In this document: one piece after another, positions 7,862 through 16,809 of the stretch
Layout: each line of letters opens with the position of its first letter
Numbering within the stretch: the stretch's first letter is position 1
Notes under the pieces: model-generated
Told to the model about the DNA's origin: nothing
The model's input: only the letters and a program-made list of their open reading frames with translations
Databases searched by the model: none
Made by a program: the position numbers and the translations under genes
Assembly (NCBI GenBank): GCA_022360105.1
Contig: JAKSDL010000328.1
Span: 1-28,398, forward strand
DNA length: 28,398 nucleotides
DNA from: Pseudomonadota bacterium
GTDB taxonomy: Bacteria > SAR324 > XYD2-FULL-50-16 > JAHJRI01
Direction of reading: 5' to 3'

Positions 7862-8869
7862 ATGACACTACAAAGCAAAATCATTCAAACAAGAGATTTA
7901 AACACATCTTTTTTCTGCAATATCGGTGAGATAAAAGCGGTTCGCGGGGTTTCGTTCCACCTCAACGAAAAAGAGGTCGTTGGTATTGTTGGGGAATCCG
8001 GAAGTGGCAAAAGTGTGACATCCCTTTCGATTTTAAAATTGTTGCAACATCCGGGGAAAATAAAAAACGGTGATATTTTTTTCAAAAACGAAAGGCTGAA
8101 TGACAAATCCAATAAAGAGATGCGACGCATTCGGGGAAACCGAATTGCGATGATATTTCAGGACCCGATGACCTCTCTCAATCCTGTTTTCACTGTCGAG
8201 AATCAAATTGTCGAGGTGATAAAAAAGCACCAGAAAATATCCGGAAAACAGGCCCGTGAAAAAGCGCTGGGACTTTTAAAACTGGTTGGCATCCCTTCGC
8301 CTGAAAAACGGATGAAAAGCTATCCCCATGAGTGCAGCGGCGGCATGCGGCAGAGAATCATGATTGCCATTGCATTATCTTGTGAACCGGATGTCCTTAT
8401 CGCCGATGAACCGACGACGGCACTGGACGTTACCATTCAGGCGCAGATTCTGGATCTTCTGAAGGAACTGAAAGATAAAATGAATACGTCCATCATTCTT
8501 ATCACACACGATTTGGGTGTGGTGGCGAACTTATGTTCAAGAATTATTGTGATGTATGGTGGAATGATCATGGAATCGGGTACCGTAAAGGAGATCTATT
8601 CGGACCCCAGACATCCGTATACCGTTGGATTAATGAAGGCTATTCCCCGTATCAGTTTTGATGAAAAAAAGAAGTTAACACCTATTTTGGGCTCACCCCC
8701 TGATCTGTTGAATCCACCCAAGGGATGTCCTTTTTCACCCAGATGTGAATGGGCGATGCGGATTTGTATGGAAAAAACACCGCCATTTAAAACATTAAAT
8801 AAAGACCGAGGAGCAATGTGCTGGCTTTTGCATAAAGACGCACCGAAAGTTGATTTTGGATTAAAATAA
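7862..8869 (+). CDS. dppD: Peptide ABC transporter ATPase, DppD/OppD type
   Basis: A 335-residue ATPase: Walker A GESGSGKS, Q-loop MIFQDPMTSLNP, signature CSGGMRQRIMIA (Cys replaces the usual Leu/Phe), Walker B VLIADEPTTALD and H-loop ITHDLGVV. The C-terminal oligopeptide-transporter extension has cysteines CPFSPRCEWAMRIC and a later Cys, the arrangement reported to hold an iron-sulfur cluster in DppD. It starts 4 bp after the dppC stop. It forms a heterodimer with the next gene product and powers import from the cytoplasmic face. Confidence 0.95.
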   Translation: MTLQSKIIQTRDLNTSFFCNIGEIKAVRGVSFHLNEKEVVGIVGESGSGKSVTSLSILKLLQHPGKIKNGDIFFKNERLNDKSNKEMRRIRGNRIAMIFQDPMTSLNPVFTVENQIVEVIKKHQKISGKQAREKALGLLKLVGIPSPEKRMKSYPHECSGGMRQRIMIAIALSCEPDVLIADEPTTALDVTIQAQILDLLKELKDKMNTSIILITHDLGVVANLCSRIIVMYGGMIMESGTVKEIYSDPRHPYTVGLMKAIPRISFDEKKKLTPILGSPPDLLNPPKGCPFSPRCEWAMRICMEKTPPFKTLNKDRGAMCWLLHKDAPKVDFGLK

Positions 8870-8889
8870 CGTCTCGATTCTAAAATAAA

Positions 8890-9891
8890 ATGGCGGATAA
8901 AAAGAATAAGGCTCTGTTGGAAGTACAGGGGTTGAGAAAATACTTTCCGGTTTCGGAAGGACTTTTATGGACAAACAGGGAATTTGTAAAATCTGTTGAT
9001 GGCGTTAGTTTTTCCATTAACAAAGGAGAGACCTTCGGTTTGGTCGGTGAATCCGGTTGTGGAAAATCGACGCTGGGTAAATGTCTCATCAGGCTTTATG
9101 ACCTGACTGAAGGGACTATAAAATTTAACGGTGTTGATATTACAAGCATGAAGAATCGTCAGTTGAAGCCCTATCGAAAAAACTTCCAGATGATTTTTCA
9201 GGATCCCTATTCATCGCTAAACACCAGGATGTCGGTGAATGAAATTATTGGAGAGCCGTTGAGTGTGCATAAAATCGCATCAGGAGCCGAGCGGCAGAAA
9301 ATCGTTCACAAACTGCTGAATATGGTTGGGCTCAGCAAAGAACACGGGCTGAGATATCCGCATGAGTTCAGTGGCGGGCAGCGACAGAGAATTGGAATTG
9401 CCAGAGCACTGGCAGTAGAACCGGAATTCATCATCTGCGATGAACCGGTTTCGGCCCTGGATGTTTCGATTCAGGCGCAAGTTGTTAATATGCTTGAGGA
9501 CCTGCAAAAGGAACTGAATCTTACCTTTCTGTTTATCTCCCATGATTTGGCAATGGTACAGCGGGTATCAGACAGAATTGGAGTGATGTATCTGGGACAA
9601 ATACTGGAAATCGCAAAGAGTATGCAACTTTTTAAAAACCCGCAGCACCCCTATACCAGGGCGCTGTTGTCAGCAATTCCCAAACCGGATTTTGAAGGAG
9701 GGGGTATAGACGGCCGTGAAGTGTTGCAGGGAGAGGTACCAAGCCCCATTAATCTGCCCGCCGGATGTGGGTTTGCCTCAAGATGTAAATACGTTCAGGC
9801 AAAATGTCATCAGTTAAGACCAACTCTTACCGAGCATAATTCCGGACATCTGGTCGCCTGCCATTTCGCCGGTGCATTAAAAATTGTTTAA
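8890..9891 (+). CDS. dppF: Peptide ABC transporter ATPase, DppF/OppF type
   Basis: A 333-residue ATPase with Walker A GESGCGKST, Q-loop MIFQDPYSSLNTRM, signature FSGGQRQRIGIARAL, Walker B IICDEPVSALD and H-loop ISHDLAMV. The C-terminal extension again carries spaced cysteines (CGFASRCKYVQAKCH ... ACHF). It lies 20 bp after dppD and is its heterodimer partner. The N-terminus is typical of DppF (LLEVQGLRKYFPVSEG). Confidence 0.95.
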   Translation: MADKKNKALLEVQGLRKYFPVSEGLLWTNREFVKSVDGVSFSINKGETFGLVGESGCGKSTLGKCLIRLYDLTEGTIKFNGVDITSMKNRQLKPYRKNFQMIFQDPYSSLNTRMSVNEIIGEPLSVHKIASGAERQKIVHKLLNMVGLSKEHGLRYPHEFSGGQRQRIGIARALAVEPEFIICDEPVSALDVSIQAQVVNMLEDLQKELNLTFLFISHDLAMVQRVSDRIGVMYLGQILEIAKSMQLFKNPQHPYTRALLSAIPKPDFEGGGIDGREVLQGEVPSPINLPAGCGFASRCKYVQAKCHQLRPTLTEHNSGHLVACHFAGALKIV

Positions 9892-9995
9892 AAAATCACG
9901 GGTTTTTAACTTTATAGCGGAATGCCCTCAGTACCTGAGTCAAAAATGTGTTTTGCTGTAGGGTGACTATGTTTTCTGTGTCAACTTCATTCATC

Positions 9996-10035
9996 GAAGG
10001 TATTGATCCCCCGTGATGCGTAATTCAATACCTTC
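9996..10035 (+). other. Stem-loop between dppF and the binding-protein gene
   Basis: A perfect 11-bp inverted repeat (GAAGGTATTGA / TCAATACCTTC) with an 18-nt loop, followed by AAAACG and no U-run. It lies in the 172-bp gap and ends 28 bp before the binding-protein ATG, just upstream of its AAGGAG ribosome site. Such stems often protect the downstream mRNA so that the binding protein is made in excess; that role is inferred. Confidence 0.55.
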
Positions 10036-10063
10036 AAAACGTTTCCTTAAGGAGAAAACGATC

Positions 10064-11662
10064 ATGGGCAAGAAAATTTTGATGATTTTAGTTGTGATTC
10101 CGATGCTTTTTCTTGGTGATCTTTGGGCTGAGACACAAGAAGTGAAGTATAGTATTGAACTGAATCCGAAATCAATGGATCCGGGTCTTAATGAAGATGG
10201 TATGACCTATTCTATCTTACTGAATATGTACGAGCCGTTGATCTATGTGAACACGGACGGAACAGTCAGACCCGCCGCAGCTGAATCCTGGACGATAAGT
10301 AAGGACGGACGTGTTTACACCTTTAAAATCAGAAGCAATGCCAAGTGGTCGGATGGAAAAGCGTTAACGGCTAATGATTTTGAATATGCCTGGAAAAGAG
10401 CAGTGAAGCCCAGTTTTGGGTCCGGTTTTTCCTATAAATTTAACTATTTGAAAAACGGGAAAAAGATAGCCGATGAAAAAGCGGATGCAAATACGCTGGG
10501 TGTAAAAGCCATTGATAAAAAAACACTTCAGGTAACATTGGAAGAACCGACCAGTTTTATTTTGTCCATTATGGCGTTGAATATTTTTTATCCTGTCAGG
10601 GAAGACATGGCTAAAGCACATCCCGATAAATGGACGTTCGATGGTAAAACAACACTGACCAATGGTGCTTTCAAACTGGAAAGATGGGTGCAGAATGAAG
10701 AGGTGGTTATCACGAAAAACAAACACTTTTGGGACGCTGATAATATAAAACTGGAAAAAATCAGTTACGTCATCATTACCGACAGTTCCACAGCATTAAC
10801 AGCCTATGAGGCAGGACAACTTGATGGTTGTGATAAAGTACCTGCCTCCGAGGTTCCCCGCCTGTTATCTGAGTTACCGGAATTCAAGATTCAGCCTGCT
10901 TTGCGTACAGCGTATCTGGAATTTAATACAACAAAACCGCCTTTTAACGATATTAACGTCAGAAAAGCATTCAGTTATGCTATCGATCGCAGAGCAATCA
11001 CCCGGAAGGTAACCCGGGCAGGAGAGAAGCCTGCCACAGGCATCGTTCCCTTCGGAATTAAACTTGGTGGACGGGATTTCAGAAAAGCCGGTGGTACCTA
11101 TGGTATTGATCCCCGAAAAGCCAGAGTCAAGGAAGCAAGAGAATATCTGGCTAAAGCCGGATATCCGGGAGGAAAAGGGTTCCCTGCGATTAAGCTGCAT
11201 GTCTTTTCTGCCAACGATGTTGTACAAATCGGCGAAGTTCTTATGGAAATGTGGAAAAAGAACCTTCAGTTAAAAGATATCGGCTTGCTGCCTCAGGAGG
11301 AAAACGTTCACTATGATCAACTCATTGCCGGTGATTACCAGGTTGGCTATGCCAGCTGGGGTGGTGATTACTATCATCCGCTCACCTTTTTGGACATGTG
11401 GATTAAAGGTAGCGGATTTAACGAAACCGGATACTATGACACAAAATACGATGCAATGATAGCAAAGGCTAAAACCACTCTGGATGTCCAAAAATCAATG
11501 GAGATTTTGCATAAAGCCGAGGACCGATGGATGAGTTTCCACGCCATTGCTCCGCTATTTTACTCAGGAATTACCGTACTCGAGAAACCTTATTTGAAAA
11601 ATGTGATAACAACGGTTCTGGATGAACGCTTTTTCCATCGTGCTTATATTGAAGGAAGATAA
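10064..11662 (+). CDS. oppA: Periplasmic oligopeptide-binding protein, SBP family 5 (OppA/MppA-like)
   Basis: The start is set at ATG 10064, with AAGGAG 8 nt upstream, not at the upstream in-frame GTG. This gives 532 aa with a Sec signal peptide (MGKKILMILVVIPMLFLGDLWA) and no lipobox Cys, so a soluble periplasmic protein. The mature part has the SBP_bac_5 pattern: LNPKSMDPG, YEPLIYVNTDGTVRPAAAESW, LRSNAKWSDGKALTANDFEYAWKR-like text, and a later YEAGQLDG and FNTTKPPFNDINVRKAFSYAIDR. The YAWKRAVKP style is closest to OppA/MppA; MppA binds murein tripeptide, which would fit the D-amino-acid neighbourhood. It is the last gene of the importer operon, before a terminator. Confidence 0.93.
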   Translation: MGKKILMILVVIPMLFLGDLWAETQEVKYSIELNPKSMDPGLNEDGMTYSILLNMYEPLIYVNTDGTVRPAAAESWTISKDGRVYTFKIRSNAKWSDGKALTANDFEYAWKRAVKPSFGSGFSYKFNYLKNGKKIADEKADANTLGVKAIDKKTLQVTLEEPTSFILSIMALNIFYPVREDMAKAHPDKWTFDGKTTLTNGAFKLERWVQNEEVVITKNKHFWDADNIKLEKISYVIITDSSTALTAYEAGQLDGCDKVPASEVPRLLSELPEFKIQPALRTAYLEFNTTKPPFNDINVRKAFSYAIDRRAITRKVTRAGEKPATGIVPFGIKLGGRDFRKAGGTYGIDPRKARVKEAREYLAKAGYPGGKGFPAIKLHVFSANDVVQIGEVLMEMWKKNLQLKDIGLLPQEENVHYDQLIAGDYQVGYASWGGDYYHPLTFLDMWIKGSGFNETGYYDTKYDAMIAKAKTTLDVQKSMEILHKAEDRWMSFHAIAPLFYSGITVLEKPYLKNVITTVLDERFFHRAYIEGR

Positions 11663-11766
11663 AAACAGGATCACAAAACATAGTCGGAGGATTGTTTGAA
11701 CAGGTTGTGGTGATTTTCGGCATCAATCCGGCAATCCTCAAGTCAGATTCGGGAATGATCTATCAC

Positions 11767-11818
11767 CCCCCTAAAGGACCCTGTTGCCACAAGCTTCCTT
11801 AAGGGGGTAATCGTTTTT
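11767..11818 (+). terminator. Terminator between the convergent oppA and D-aminoacylase genes
   Basis: A 12-bp stem with one mismatch (CCCCCTAAAGGA at 11767-11778, TCCTTAAGGGGG at 11796-11807) followed by TAATCGTTTTT on the plus strand. A smaller inverted repeat (AATCGTT / AACGATT) overlaps the D-aminoacylase stop. The region probably stops transcription from both sides. Confidence 0.65.
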
Positions 11819-11819
11819 G

Positions 11820-13409
11820 CTAACGATTCATGGGAACGACCATTCCGGGTTTGTTCATTGTGAACTCTTTGTTTTCGATGACGGGTTTTCCATTCACAAA
11901 AACATGATGCATCCCTGTTGAATAATGATGTGGATCGCCATACTCCGCATGGTATTTTAATTCCCAATAGTCAAACAGCGCCAGATCGGCTTTCATGCCT
12001 GGTCTGATGATTCCTCGATCATACATCCCCAGTTTCCAGGCCGGCATGCTTGTCATTTTACGAATCGCATTTTCCAGAGTAAAAAGTTTCCTGTCCCGAG
12101 CATAGGTGGTCATAGCGCGGGTGAAAGCTCTGTAAGTTCGAGGGTGTGGCATGCCTTCATTCAATCCGACCACCTCTGAATCACTGCAGGTTATGTTTAA
12201 ATCATGACTCAACACCATTTCCATATCTGCTTCTCCCAATCCCCCAACCAGTACAGATACTTCAGGTTCTTCCTGCACCAGATCGAAGACGACGTCATAG
12301 GCATCTTTTTTCATTAAATCGGAAATTTCACTGAGTGACTTGCCACGATATTCCTTAAAGCGTTTTGTCTCAGCCAGATATGTTTCATCAAATCCCGCAT
12401 CCAGAAGGATGTTTTCCCAATCCAGACTGGGTCGACTGAGTTCTGAACGAATCCTGTTTCGTTTTTCAGGATTTTTCAGGATATTGATTAATCCTTCTTT
12501 ACCGGATTCACGGGTCCACGCAGGCATGCAGTTTTCCAAACCTGTTTGACCATAGATACACGGGTAGGTGTCTGAGGTAACTTCGACACCGAATCTCCTG
12601 TAGTATTCCATCAGTTCCAGTACGGTTTTATCCAGACCGAAATTGCGTTTCCCGGATGTTTTTAAGTGGGAGATCTGAACTCTCACACCGGATTCACGAC
12701 CAATATTAATGGCTTCCATCACCGCATCGATCAGGAAATCGGACTCGTTGCGAATGTGAGATGCATAAACACCGGAAAACGGCACAACAACAGAGCAAAT
12801 CGTAATGAGTTCCTCCATTTTGGCAAATATACCCGGATCAAAAATCAACCCTGAGCTAACACCGGCTGCTCCGGCTGCCATCGCTTCATGTGTGATTTTT
12901 TTCATGGATTCCAGTTGCTCACTGGTCGGTTGAACATTTTCGAGCCCCAGAACCTGCCCCCTGATGTTACCATGTCCAATGTAAGACGCTATATTAACCG
13001 CTTTTTCCAGTTGGATCAGATCTTTCATATAGTCACCGAATGATCTCCAGTTTGGAGGGTGACAATCCGAGACGTCGTATTCAAACCCACTGATTTCAAA
13101 ATAGTCTTTGTGAAAGGGTGCCGCACTGATGCCACAGTTTCCGCAAACCAGTGTTGTGCATCCCTGCGTCGTATAGTTTCTGGCTTCAGGGTGACTGAAA
13201 ATGCCAATATCACTATGATTATGGATGTCGATGAAACCCGGCGCTGCCGTTAACCCTTCACAATGAATCACGCGCTTTGCGTCGTTCGGTGAAAAACGGC
13301 CCAGGCCTGTTATCTGGTTAGCCTGAATTAAAATGTCTGCATGAAACGCCGGTGATCCTGTTCCATCTATGATTTGCAGATCCTTTAATAAATAATCGTT
13401 TTGTCCCAT
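11820..13409 (-). CDS. N-acyl-D-amino-acid deacylase (D-aminoacylase)
   Basis: A 529-residue amidohydrolase of the D-aminoacylase family, which hydrolyses N-acyl-D-amino acids to the free D-amino acid using zinc. Metal-binding GFIDIHNHSD (residues ~57-66), the family marker TTLVCGNCGISAAP with its metal-ligand Cys, ASHIRNES, QISHLKTSG, and near the end SDSEVVGLNEGMPHPRTYRAF, where SD supplies the catalytic Asp. No signal peptide, so cytosolic. It is divergent from the M42 peptidase gene and shares a 189-bp control region with operator site B. Related dihydroorotase or D-hydantoinase functions are less likely given the GNCG motif. No clear ribosome site. Confidence 0.9.
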   Translation of the reverse strand: MGQNDYLLKDLQIIDGTGSPAFHADILIQANQITGLGRFSPNDAKRVIHCEGLTAAPGFIDIHNHSDIGIFSHPEARNYTTQGCTTLVCGNCGISAAPFHKDYFEISGFEYDVSDCHPPNWRSFGDYMKDLIQLEKAVNIASYIGHGNIRGQVLGLENVQPTSEQLESMKKITHEAMAAGAAGVSSGLIFDPGIFAKMEELITICSVVVPFSGVYASHIRNESDFLIDAVMEAINIGRESGVRVQISHLKTSGKRNFGLDKTVLELMEYYRRFGVEVTSDTYPCIYGQTGLENCMPAWTRESGKEGLINILKNPEKRNRIRSELSRPSLDWENILLDAGFDETYLAETKRFKEYRGKSLSEISDLMKKDAYDVVFDLVQEEPEVSVLVGGLGEADMEMVLSHDLNITCSDSEVVGLNEGMPHPRTYRAFTRAMTTYARDRKLFTLENAIRKMTSMPAWKLGMYDRGIIRPGMKADLALFDYWELKYHAEYGDPHHYSTGMHHVFVNGKPVIENKEFTMNKPGMVVPMNR

Positions 13410-13439
13410 GGTTTAATCCGAGAAGCATGTATTAATTTC

Positions 13440-13468
13440 TTGACGAATAACAATGATATGGAAATAAT
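13440..13468 (+). promoter_or_regulatory. Promoter of the M42 peptidase gene
   Basis: -35 TTGACG (13440-13445), 17-bp spacer, -10 AATAAT (13463-13468). Transcription would start near 13475, so operator site B (13478-13493) would lie just downstream of the start, a typical repressor position. Confidence 0.55.
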
Positions 13469-13493
13469 AATCCATAGAAGACTAAAATGTCTA
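13464..13493 (-). promoter_or_regulatory. Possible promoter of the D-aminoacylase gene
   Basis: On the minus strand, TAGACA (13488-13493) could act as a -35 with TATTAT (13464-13469) as a -10, spacer 18 bp. The -35 would lie inside operator site B, so a single bound regulator could control both divergent genes. Confidence 0.4.
13478..13493. promoter_or_regulatory. Operator site B between the divergent D-aminoacylase and M42 genes
   Basis: AAGAC-N6-GTCTA, nine of ten half-site positions matching TAGAC-N6-GTCTA, with an all-A/T centre. It sits between the two divergent starts. See sites A, C and D for the same element. Confidence 0.65.
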
Positions 13494-13598
13494 TATCTAA
13501 TTATGATCTGATAGAAATACCGGGAACCACTCTGAAAAAACAGTCCGGAGTCCGGTTATTTTGATGAAAAACGTTTTAAATAAAGGACACATTCTATT

Positions 13599-14669
13599 AT
13601 GAGAAAAGAAAGTAAAAACTATTTAAAAAAACTGTTAAAGCAGTCATCACCTTCCGGGTTTGAGCAGGCTGCACAAAGAGTTGTGGAAGAATATCTGGGG
13701 CCTTTCGTTGATAGCATATCAGGCGACTACCTGGGAAACAGAATAGCCAAACTGGATTGCAATAAACAAAACGCTCCCAAAATCATGATCGCAGCACATT
13801 GCGATGAAATCGGGTTGATGACAACAAGCATTGAGGACGACGGTCAGGTGAGAATTACTCAAATAGGAGGTGCCGATCCTGCTGTTTTGGTCGGTCAGTT
13901 TGTAATCATTCACGCTGAAAGTGGAGATTATGCTGGTGTGATAGGCCGAAAAGCGATCCATATGATGAAAGAGGAAGAGCAGGGGAAGGTCGATAAAAAT
14001 GCCTTGTGGATCGACTGCGGGTTTATGGACAAAAAAGATGCCCAAAAAAGGATTGGTGCCGGAGACCCTGTATCTTTTGTGTCTAATTTTCAAGAATTAT
14101 CCGGTCAAAATATCGCCTCTAAAGGGTGTGATGACAAAGCCGGGGTTTTTGTGATGTCGGAGGTGATGAGGCTCCTTTCGCAACAGAAGGTACGTGTGAA
14201 AAATGAGGTGTACGGAGTTTCTACCACCAGGGAAGAAACTGAATTACAAGGGGCGATTACAACATCATCAAATATAAAACCGGATGTTGCCATTGCGATT
14301 GACGTTACCCATTGTACAGATTTTCCGGAAGGGGATAAAAGCGCGGTCGGAGAAATCAGACTGGGAAATGGTCCGGTCGTTGGAAAAGGATCGGGGATTT
14401 CTCCTCTTCTTTTTAAAAAGCTGATTTCCATCGCGGAAAAAAAGAAAATCCCCTATCAGCGCGAAGCCGTTCCCAATGAAACAGGTACGGATCTCGATGC
14501 CATGCAGGTATCCGGTAATGGCGCTGCCAGTGCGCTGGTGATGATTCCCTGTCGATATATGCACTCACCAACGGAAATTGTAAACTTGAAGGATATCGAG
14601 CATGCTATTCAGCTGATTTCCGAGTTTGTCAAATCCATCACCCCGGATACACAATTGATTCCGGATTAA
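13599..14669 (+). CDS. M42 family metallo-aminopeptidase
   Basis: A 356-residue cytosolic dinuclear-metal peptidase of family M42 (glutamyl or deblocking aminopeptidase, often mislabelled endoglucanase). Expected residues are all visible: His67 and Asp69 in IAAHCDEIGL, the bridging Asp in GCDDKAG (residues 177-181), the catalytic Glu pair in TTREETELQGA (212/213), Asp235 in AIDVTH, and His322 in RYMHSPTE. The length is standard. It has a weak AAGGAC site before the ATG. M42 enzymes trim short peptides and some remove N-acyl groups, which could connect it to an N-acetyl-glutamate route here. It is monocistronic, with its own terminator. Confidence 0.92.
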   Translation: MRKESKNYLKKLLKQSSPSGFEQAAQRVVEEYLGPFVDSISGDYLGNRIAKLDCNKQNAPKIMIAAHCDEIGLMTTSIEDDGQVRITQIGGADPAVLVGQFVIIHAESGDYAGVIGRKAIHMMKEEEQGKVDKNALWIDCGFMDKKDAQKRIGAGDPVSFVSNFQELSGQNIASKGCDDKAGVFVMSEVMRLLSQQKVRVKNEVYGVSTTREETELQGAITTSSNIKPDVAIAIDVTHCTDFPEGDKSAVGEIRLGNGPVVGKGSGISPLLFKKLISIAEKKKIPYQREAVPNETGTDLDAMQVSGNGAASALVMIPCRYMHSPTEIVNLKDIEHAIQLISEFVKSITPDTQLIPD

Positions 14670-14781
14670 GTCAGGTGATGAATAACCTGCTTGTTGTCGG
14701 AGAATCGATATAAAAGAACGACCTTGAAACCGAAATGGAAACCGGTCAACCCAATGTTGTACAGTTTGTAAACGAGCAAGA

Positions 14782-14812
14782 AACAGGTGCACATACCTGT
14801 TAGGTGTTTTTG
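14782..14812 (+). terminator. Intrinsic terminator after the M42 peptidase gene
   Basis: A 7-bp stem AACAGGT / ACCTGTT with a 6-nt loop, then AGGTGTTTTTGTTT. It lies 113 bp after the stop and directly before the next promoter region. Confidence 0.55.
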
Positions 14813-14818
14813 TTTATG

Positions 14819-14854
14819 TAGACAAAAAAATCTTGACATAGATAAAATAGTCTA
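14819..14854. promoter_or_regulatory. Operator site C: two tandem elements at the aminotransferase promoter
   Basis: The main site is TAGAT-N6-GTCTA at 14839-14854, filling 16 of the 17 bp between the -35 and -10 boxes. A weaker copy, TAGAC-N6-ATCTT at 14819-14834, lies directly upstream and overlaps the -35 by two bases. This geometry predicts repression by blocking RNA polymerase. Confidence 0.7.
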
Positions 14855-14861
14855 TTAATTT
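14833..14861 (+). promoter_or_regulatory. Promoter of the aminotransferase-regulator operon
   Basis: TTGACA (14833-14838), 17-bp spacer occupied by the operator, TAATTT (14856-14861). The boxes are identical to those of the peptide importer promoter. Start expected near 14868, about 70 nt before the aminotransferase ATG. Confidence 0.7.
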
Positions 14862-14937
14862 TAAGCCTGAATTTATTAAGAACAAAAAAACATTGGCTGC
14901 CCCTCATTATAACAACCGATAATTATTGAGAAGACCT

Positions 14938-16053
14938 ATGAAAATAGACATTTTTGATTTAGAGCGCATCCAATCCATCTGGGAAAACCAGGTTGAATAT
15001 AATCTGACAGAAAGCGGTTTGCATCCCTATACATTGAAAGAATTGCTCAATGAAGATGAACTGGAGACACTTTTGTCCACACGACTCGGTTATGGACAGA
15101 CAAACGGCTCGATTCCCCTAAGAGAGGCGGTTGCACGGCATTATAAAGACGCCAATGCAGACAACGTTCTTGTTACCAATGGATCTGCCGAAGCCAACTT
15201 TATTGCTATTTGGAGTCAACTTAATCCACAGGACGAATTGGTGCTAATGTATCCAAACTATATGCAAATTGCAGGACTCGCCAAATCGTTCGGTGTGACC
15301 ATTAAACCCTTTTATTTGGAGGAAGACCTTAATTGGGGCTTGAATCTGGAAAAGCTCAAACAAACAGTGACACCCAATACCAAGATGATCGCCGTTTGCA
15401 ATCCCAACAACCCGACCGGTGCCACACTAACATTGGAGGAGATGCAAGAAATTGTAACAATGGCGGACGCTGCCGGAGCCTGGATCTATTCCGATGAAAT
15501 TTACCGAGGTGCAGAATTGGACAGCATCGAAACACCGACGTTTTACGGACTTTATGACAAGGTAATTGTTAACGGGGGGTTATCCAAGGCATATGGTCTC
15601 CCAGGCTTACGTCTAGGCTGGTTGGTAGGGCCGAAGCAAAATATTGATGATGCCTGGGCCTATCATGACTATACCACCATTGGCCCCTCTATTATAAGCA
15701 ATGAAGTAGCCCAACTGGTCTTGCAGCCGGATAAACGAATCAAGGCGCTGACCAGAAGCCGAAAAATCCTTGTCGAAAACCTGGCTGTTTTGAAAGACTG
15801 GATCGACAAGCAAAATCAGTTATTCCGTTTCATCCCCCCCAAAGCTGGAGGAATGGCTTTTTTACGGTATTTTGCCGATATCAATTCCAGAGAATTGTCC
15901 ACCCGCCTTAGAGAAGAAATGAGCGTTTTTATTATGGATGGCGACTGTTTCGGTATGGATCATTTTATTCGAATCGGATTTGGATCGGAACAGGATTACC
16001 TACTGAAAGGCCTCGATTTAATTGCGGACATGCTTCAGCAGGTCAGGGGGTAA
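14938..16053 (+). CDS. PLP-dependent aminotransferase, class I/II
   Basis: Fold-type I PLP enzyme of 371 aa from ATG 14938, preferred over the upstream TTG at 14926. Motifs: GYGQTNGSIPLREAVARHY, VTNGSAEANF, CNPNNPTGA, YSDEIYRG with the PLP-pyridine Asp, SKAYGLPGLRLGW with the Schiff-base lysine Lys217, and FIRIGFG containing the substrate-carboxylate Arg. The short N-terminus and sequence style recall the capreomycidine-synthase-like branch, but the substrate cannot be read. It is the first gene of a unit with the DauR-like regulator 29 bp downstream, controlled by operator C. It likely transaminates amino acids released by the locus. Confidence 0.9.
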   Translation: MKIDIFDLERIQSIWENQVEYNLTESGLHPYTLKELLNEDELETLLSTRLGYGQTNGSIPLREAVARHYKDANADNVLVTNGSAEANFIAIWSQLNPQDELVLMYPNYMQIAGLAKSFGVTIKPFYLEEDLNWGLNLEKLKQTVTPNTKMIAVCNPNNPTGATLTLEEMQEIVTMADAAGAWIYSDEIYRGAELDSIETPTFYGLYDKVIVNGGLSKAYGLPGLRLGWLVGPKQNIDDAWAYHDYTTIGPSIISNEVAQLVLQPDKRIKALTRSRKILVENLAVLKDWIDKQNQLFRFIPPKAGGMAFLRYFADINSRELSTRLREEMSVFIMDGDCFGMDHFIRIGFGSEQDYLLKGLDLIADMLQQVRG

Positions 16054-16082
16054 TCTGCAATCTATCAAATAAGGACATCGCC

Positions 16083-16697
16083 ATGATCGAGCCTTCAATT
16101 GAAACATACAAATCGATAGCGGATGGGATCGCCATATTACTTCATCCTTTCGCCGAAGTGGTCATTCACGATCTCAGTAGTCAAACGATAGTCCATTTGG
16201 TCAATAATATTTCAAAACGAGAGGTTGGTTCACCATCATTGTTGGATAGTTTTGAGACCAACCAGAATCAAAAAGTTGTCGGTCCTTATGAAAAACTGAA
16301 TTGGGACGGGCGAAAGCTAAAGTCGATCACTATTTCCATCCAAGGCGAGGATGATCAAGTAGTAGGCTTAATGTGCATTAACCTTGATTGCTCAGGATTG
16401 TTTGATGTTTTTTCCGTTCTCCAAACATTCCTTAAACCGGAAGGTATGCTTGAAAAACCGGATGAGGTATTCAAGGATGACTGGCAGGAAAAAATCAATT
16501 TATTTATTCATTCCTGGCTTAAGGAGAACAATTTGAATTTAAATAGCCTTAACAAATCGAATAGAAAAAAAATAATCGAAATCATAAATGACAAAGGTGG
16601 TTTTAAGGGAAAAAATGCCGCCACATATGTCGGCGGTATTCTTGGCCTAGGAAGAGCCACCGTATATAAATATTTAAAAGAACTAAAGGACGCTTAG
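16083..16697 (+). CDS. YheO/DauR-type transcriptional regulator (PAS + helix-turn-helix)
   Basis: A 204-residue DNA-binding regulator. The N-terminal YheO-like PAS domain (residues ~5-115) contains LHPFAEVVIHDLSSQTIVHLVNNISKREVGSP and SITISIQGEDDQVVGLMCINLD. The C-terminal HTH_22 domain (~145-204) contains NRKKIIEIINDKGGFKGKNAATYVGGILGLGRATVYKYLKEL. Pseudomonas DauR of this family represses D-arginine and D-lysine use, in a cluster with an ornithine cyclodeaminase-like gene, as here. AAGGAC precedes the ATG by 6 nt. Co-transcription with the aminotransferase puts it under operator C, so it is probably autoregulated and the best candidate to bind the four TAGAC-N6-GTCTA sites. The effector is unknown. 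Confidence 0.88.
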   Translation: MIEPSIETYKSIADGIAILLHPFAEVVIHDLSSQTIVHLVNNISKREVGSPSLLDSFETNQNQKVVGPYEKLNWDGRKLKSITISIQGEDDQVVGLMCINLDCSGLFDVFSVLQTFLKPEGMLEKPDEVFKDDWQEKINLFIHSWLKENNLNLNSLNKSNRKKIIEIINDKGGFKGKNAATYVGGILGLGRATVYKYLKELKDA

Positions 16698-16809
16698 CAA
16701 TTTACTTTCAAGAAGGGGTAAGATTTTCATCACTCAACTGGACGATCTCATCGATTCTTCCCAGTCCTATCCCATTTTCATCAAATACTTCAATTAGGAG
16801 CCTGATTCC

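Noticed and set aside
14670..14780. Small ORFs in the gap after the M42 gene
   Set aside because: The longest begins MNNLLVVGESI and stops at once; no ribosome site.
16698..16809. Open minus-strand frame with protein-like text (EVFDENGIGLGRIDEIVQLS) in the regulator-cyclodeaminase gap
   Set aside because: Only about 35 codons, no start, no ribosome site, no recognised homologue, and the plus strand is equally open there. Probably chance.
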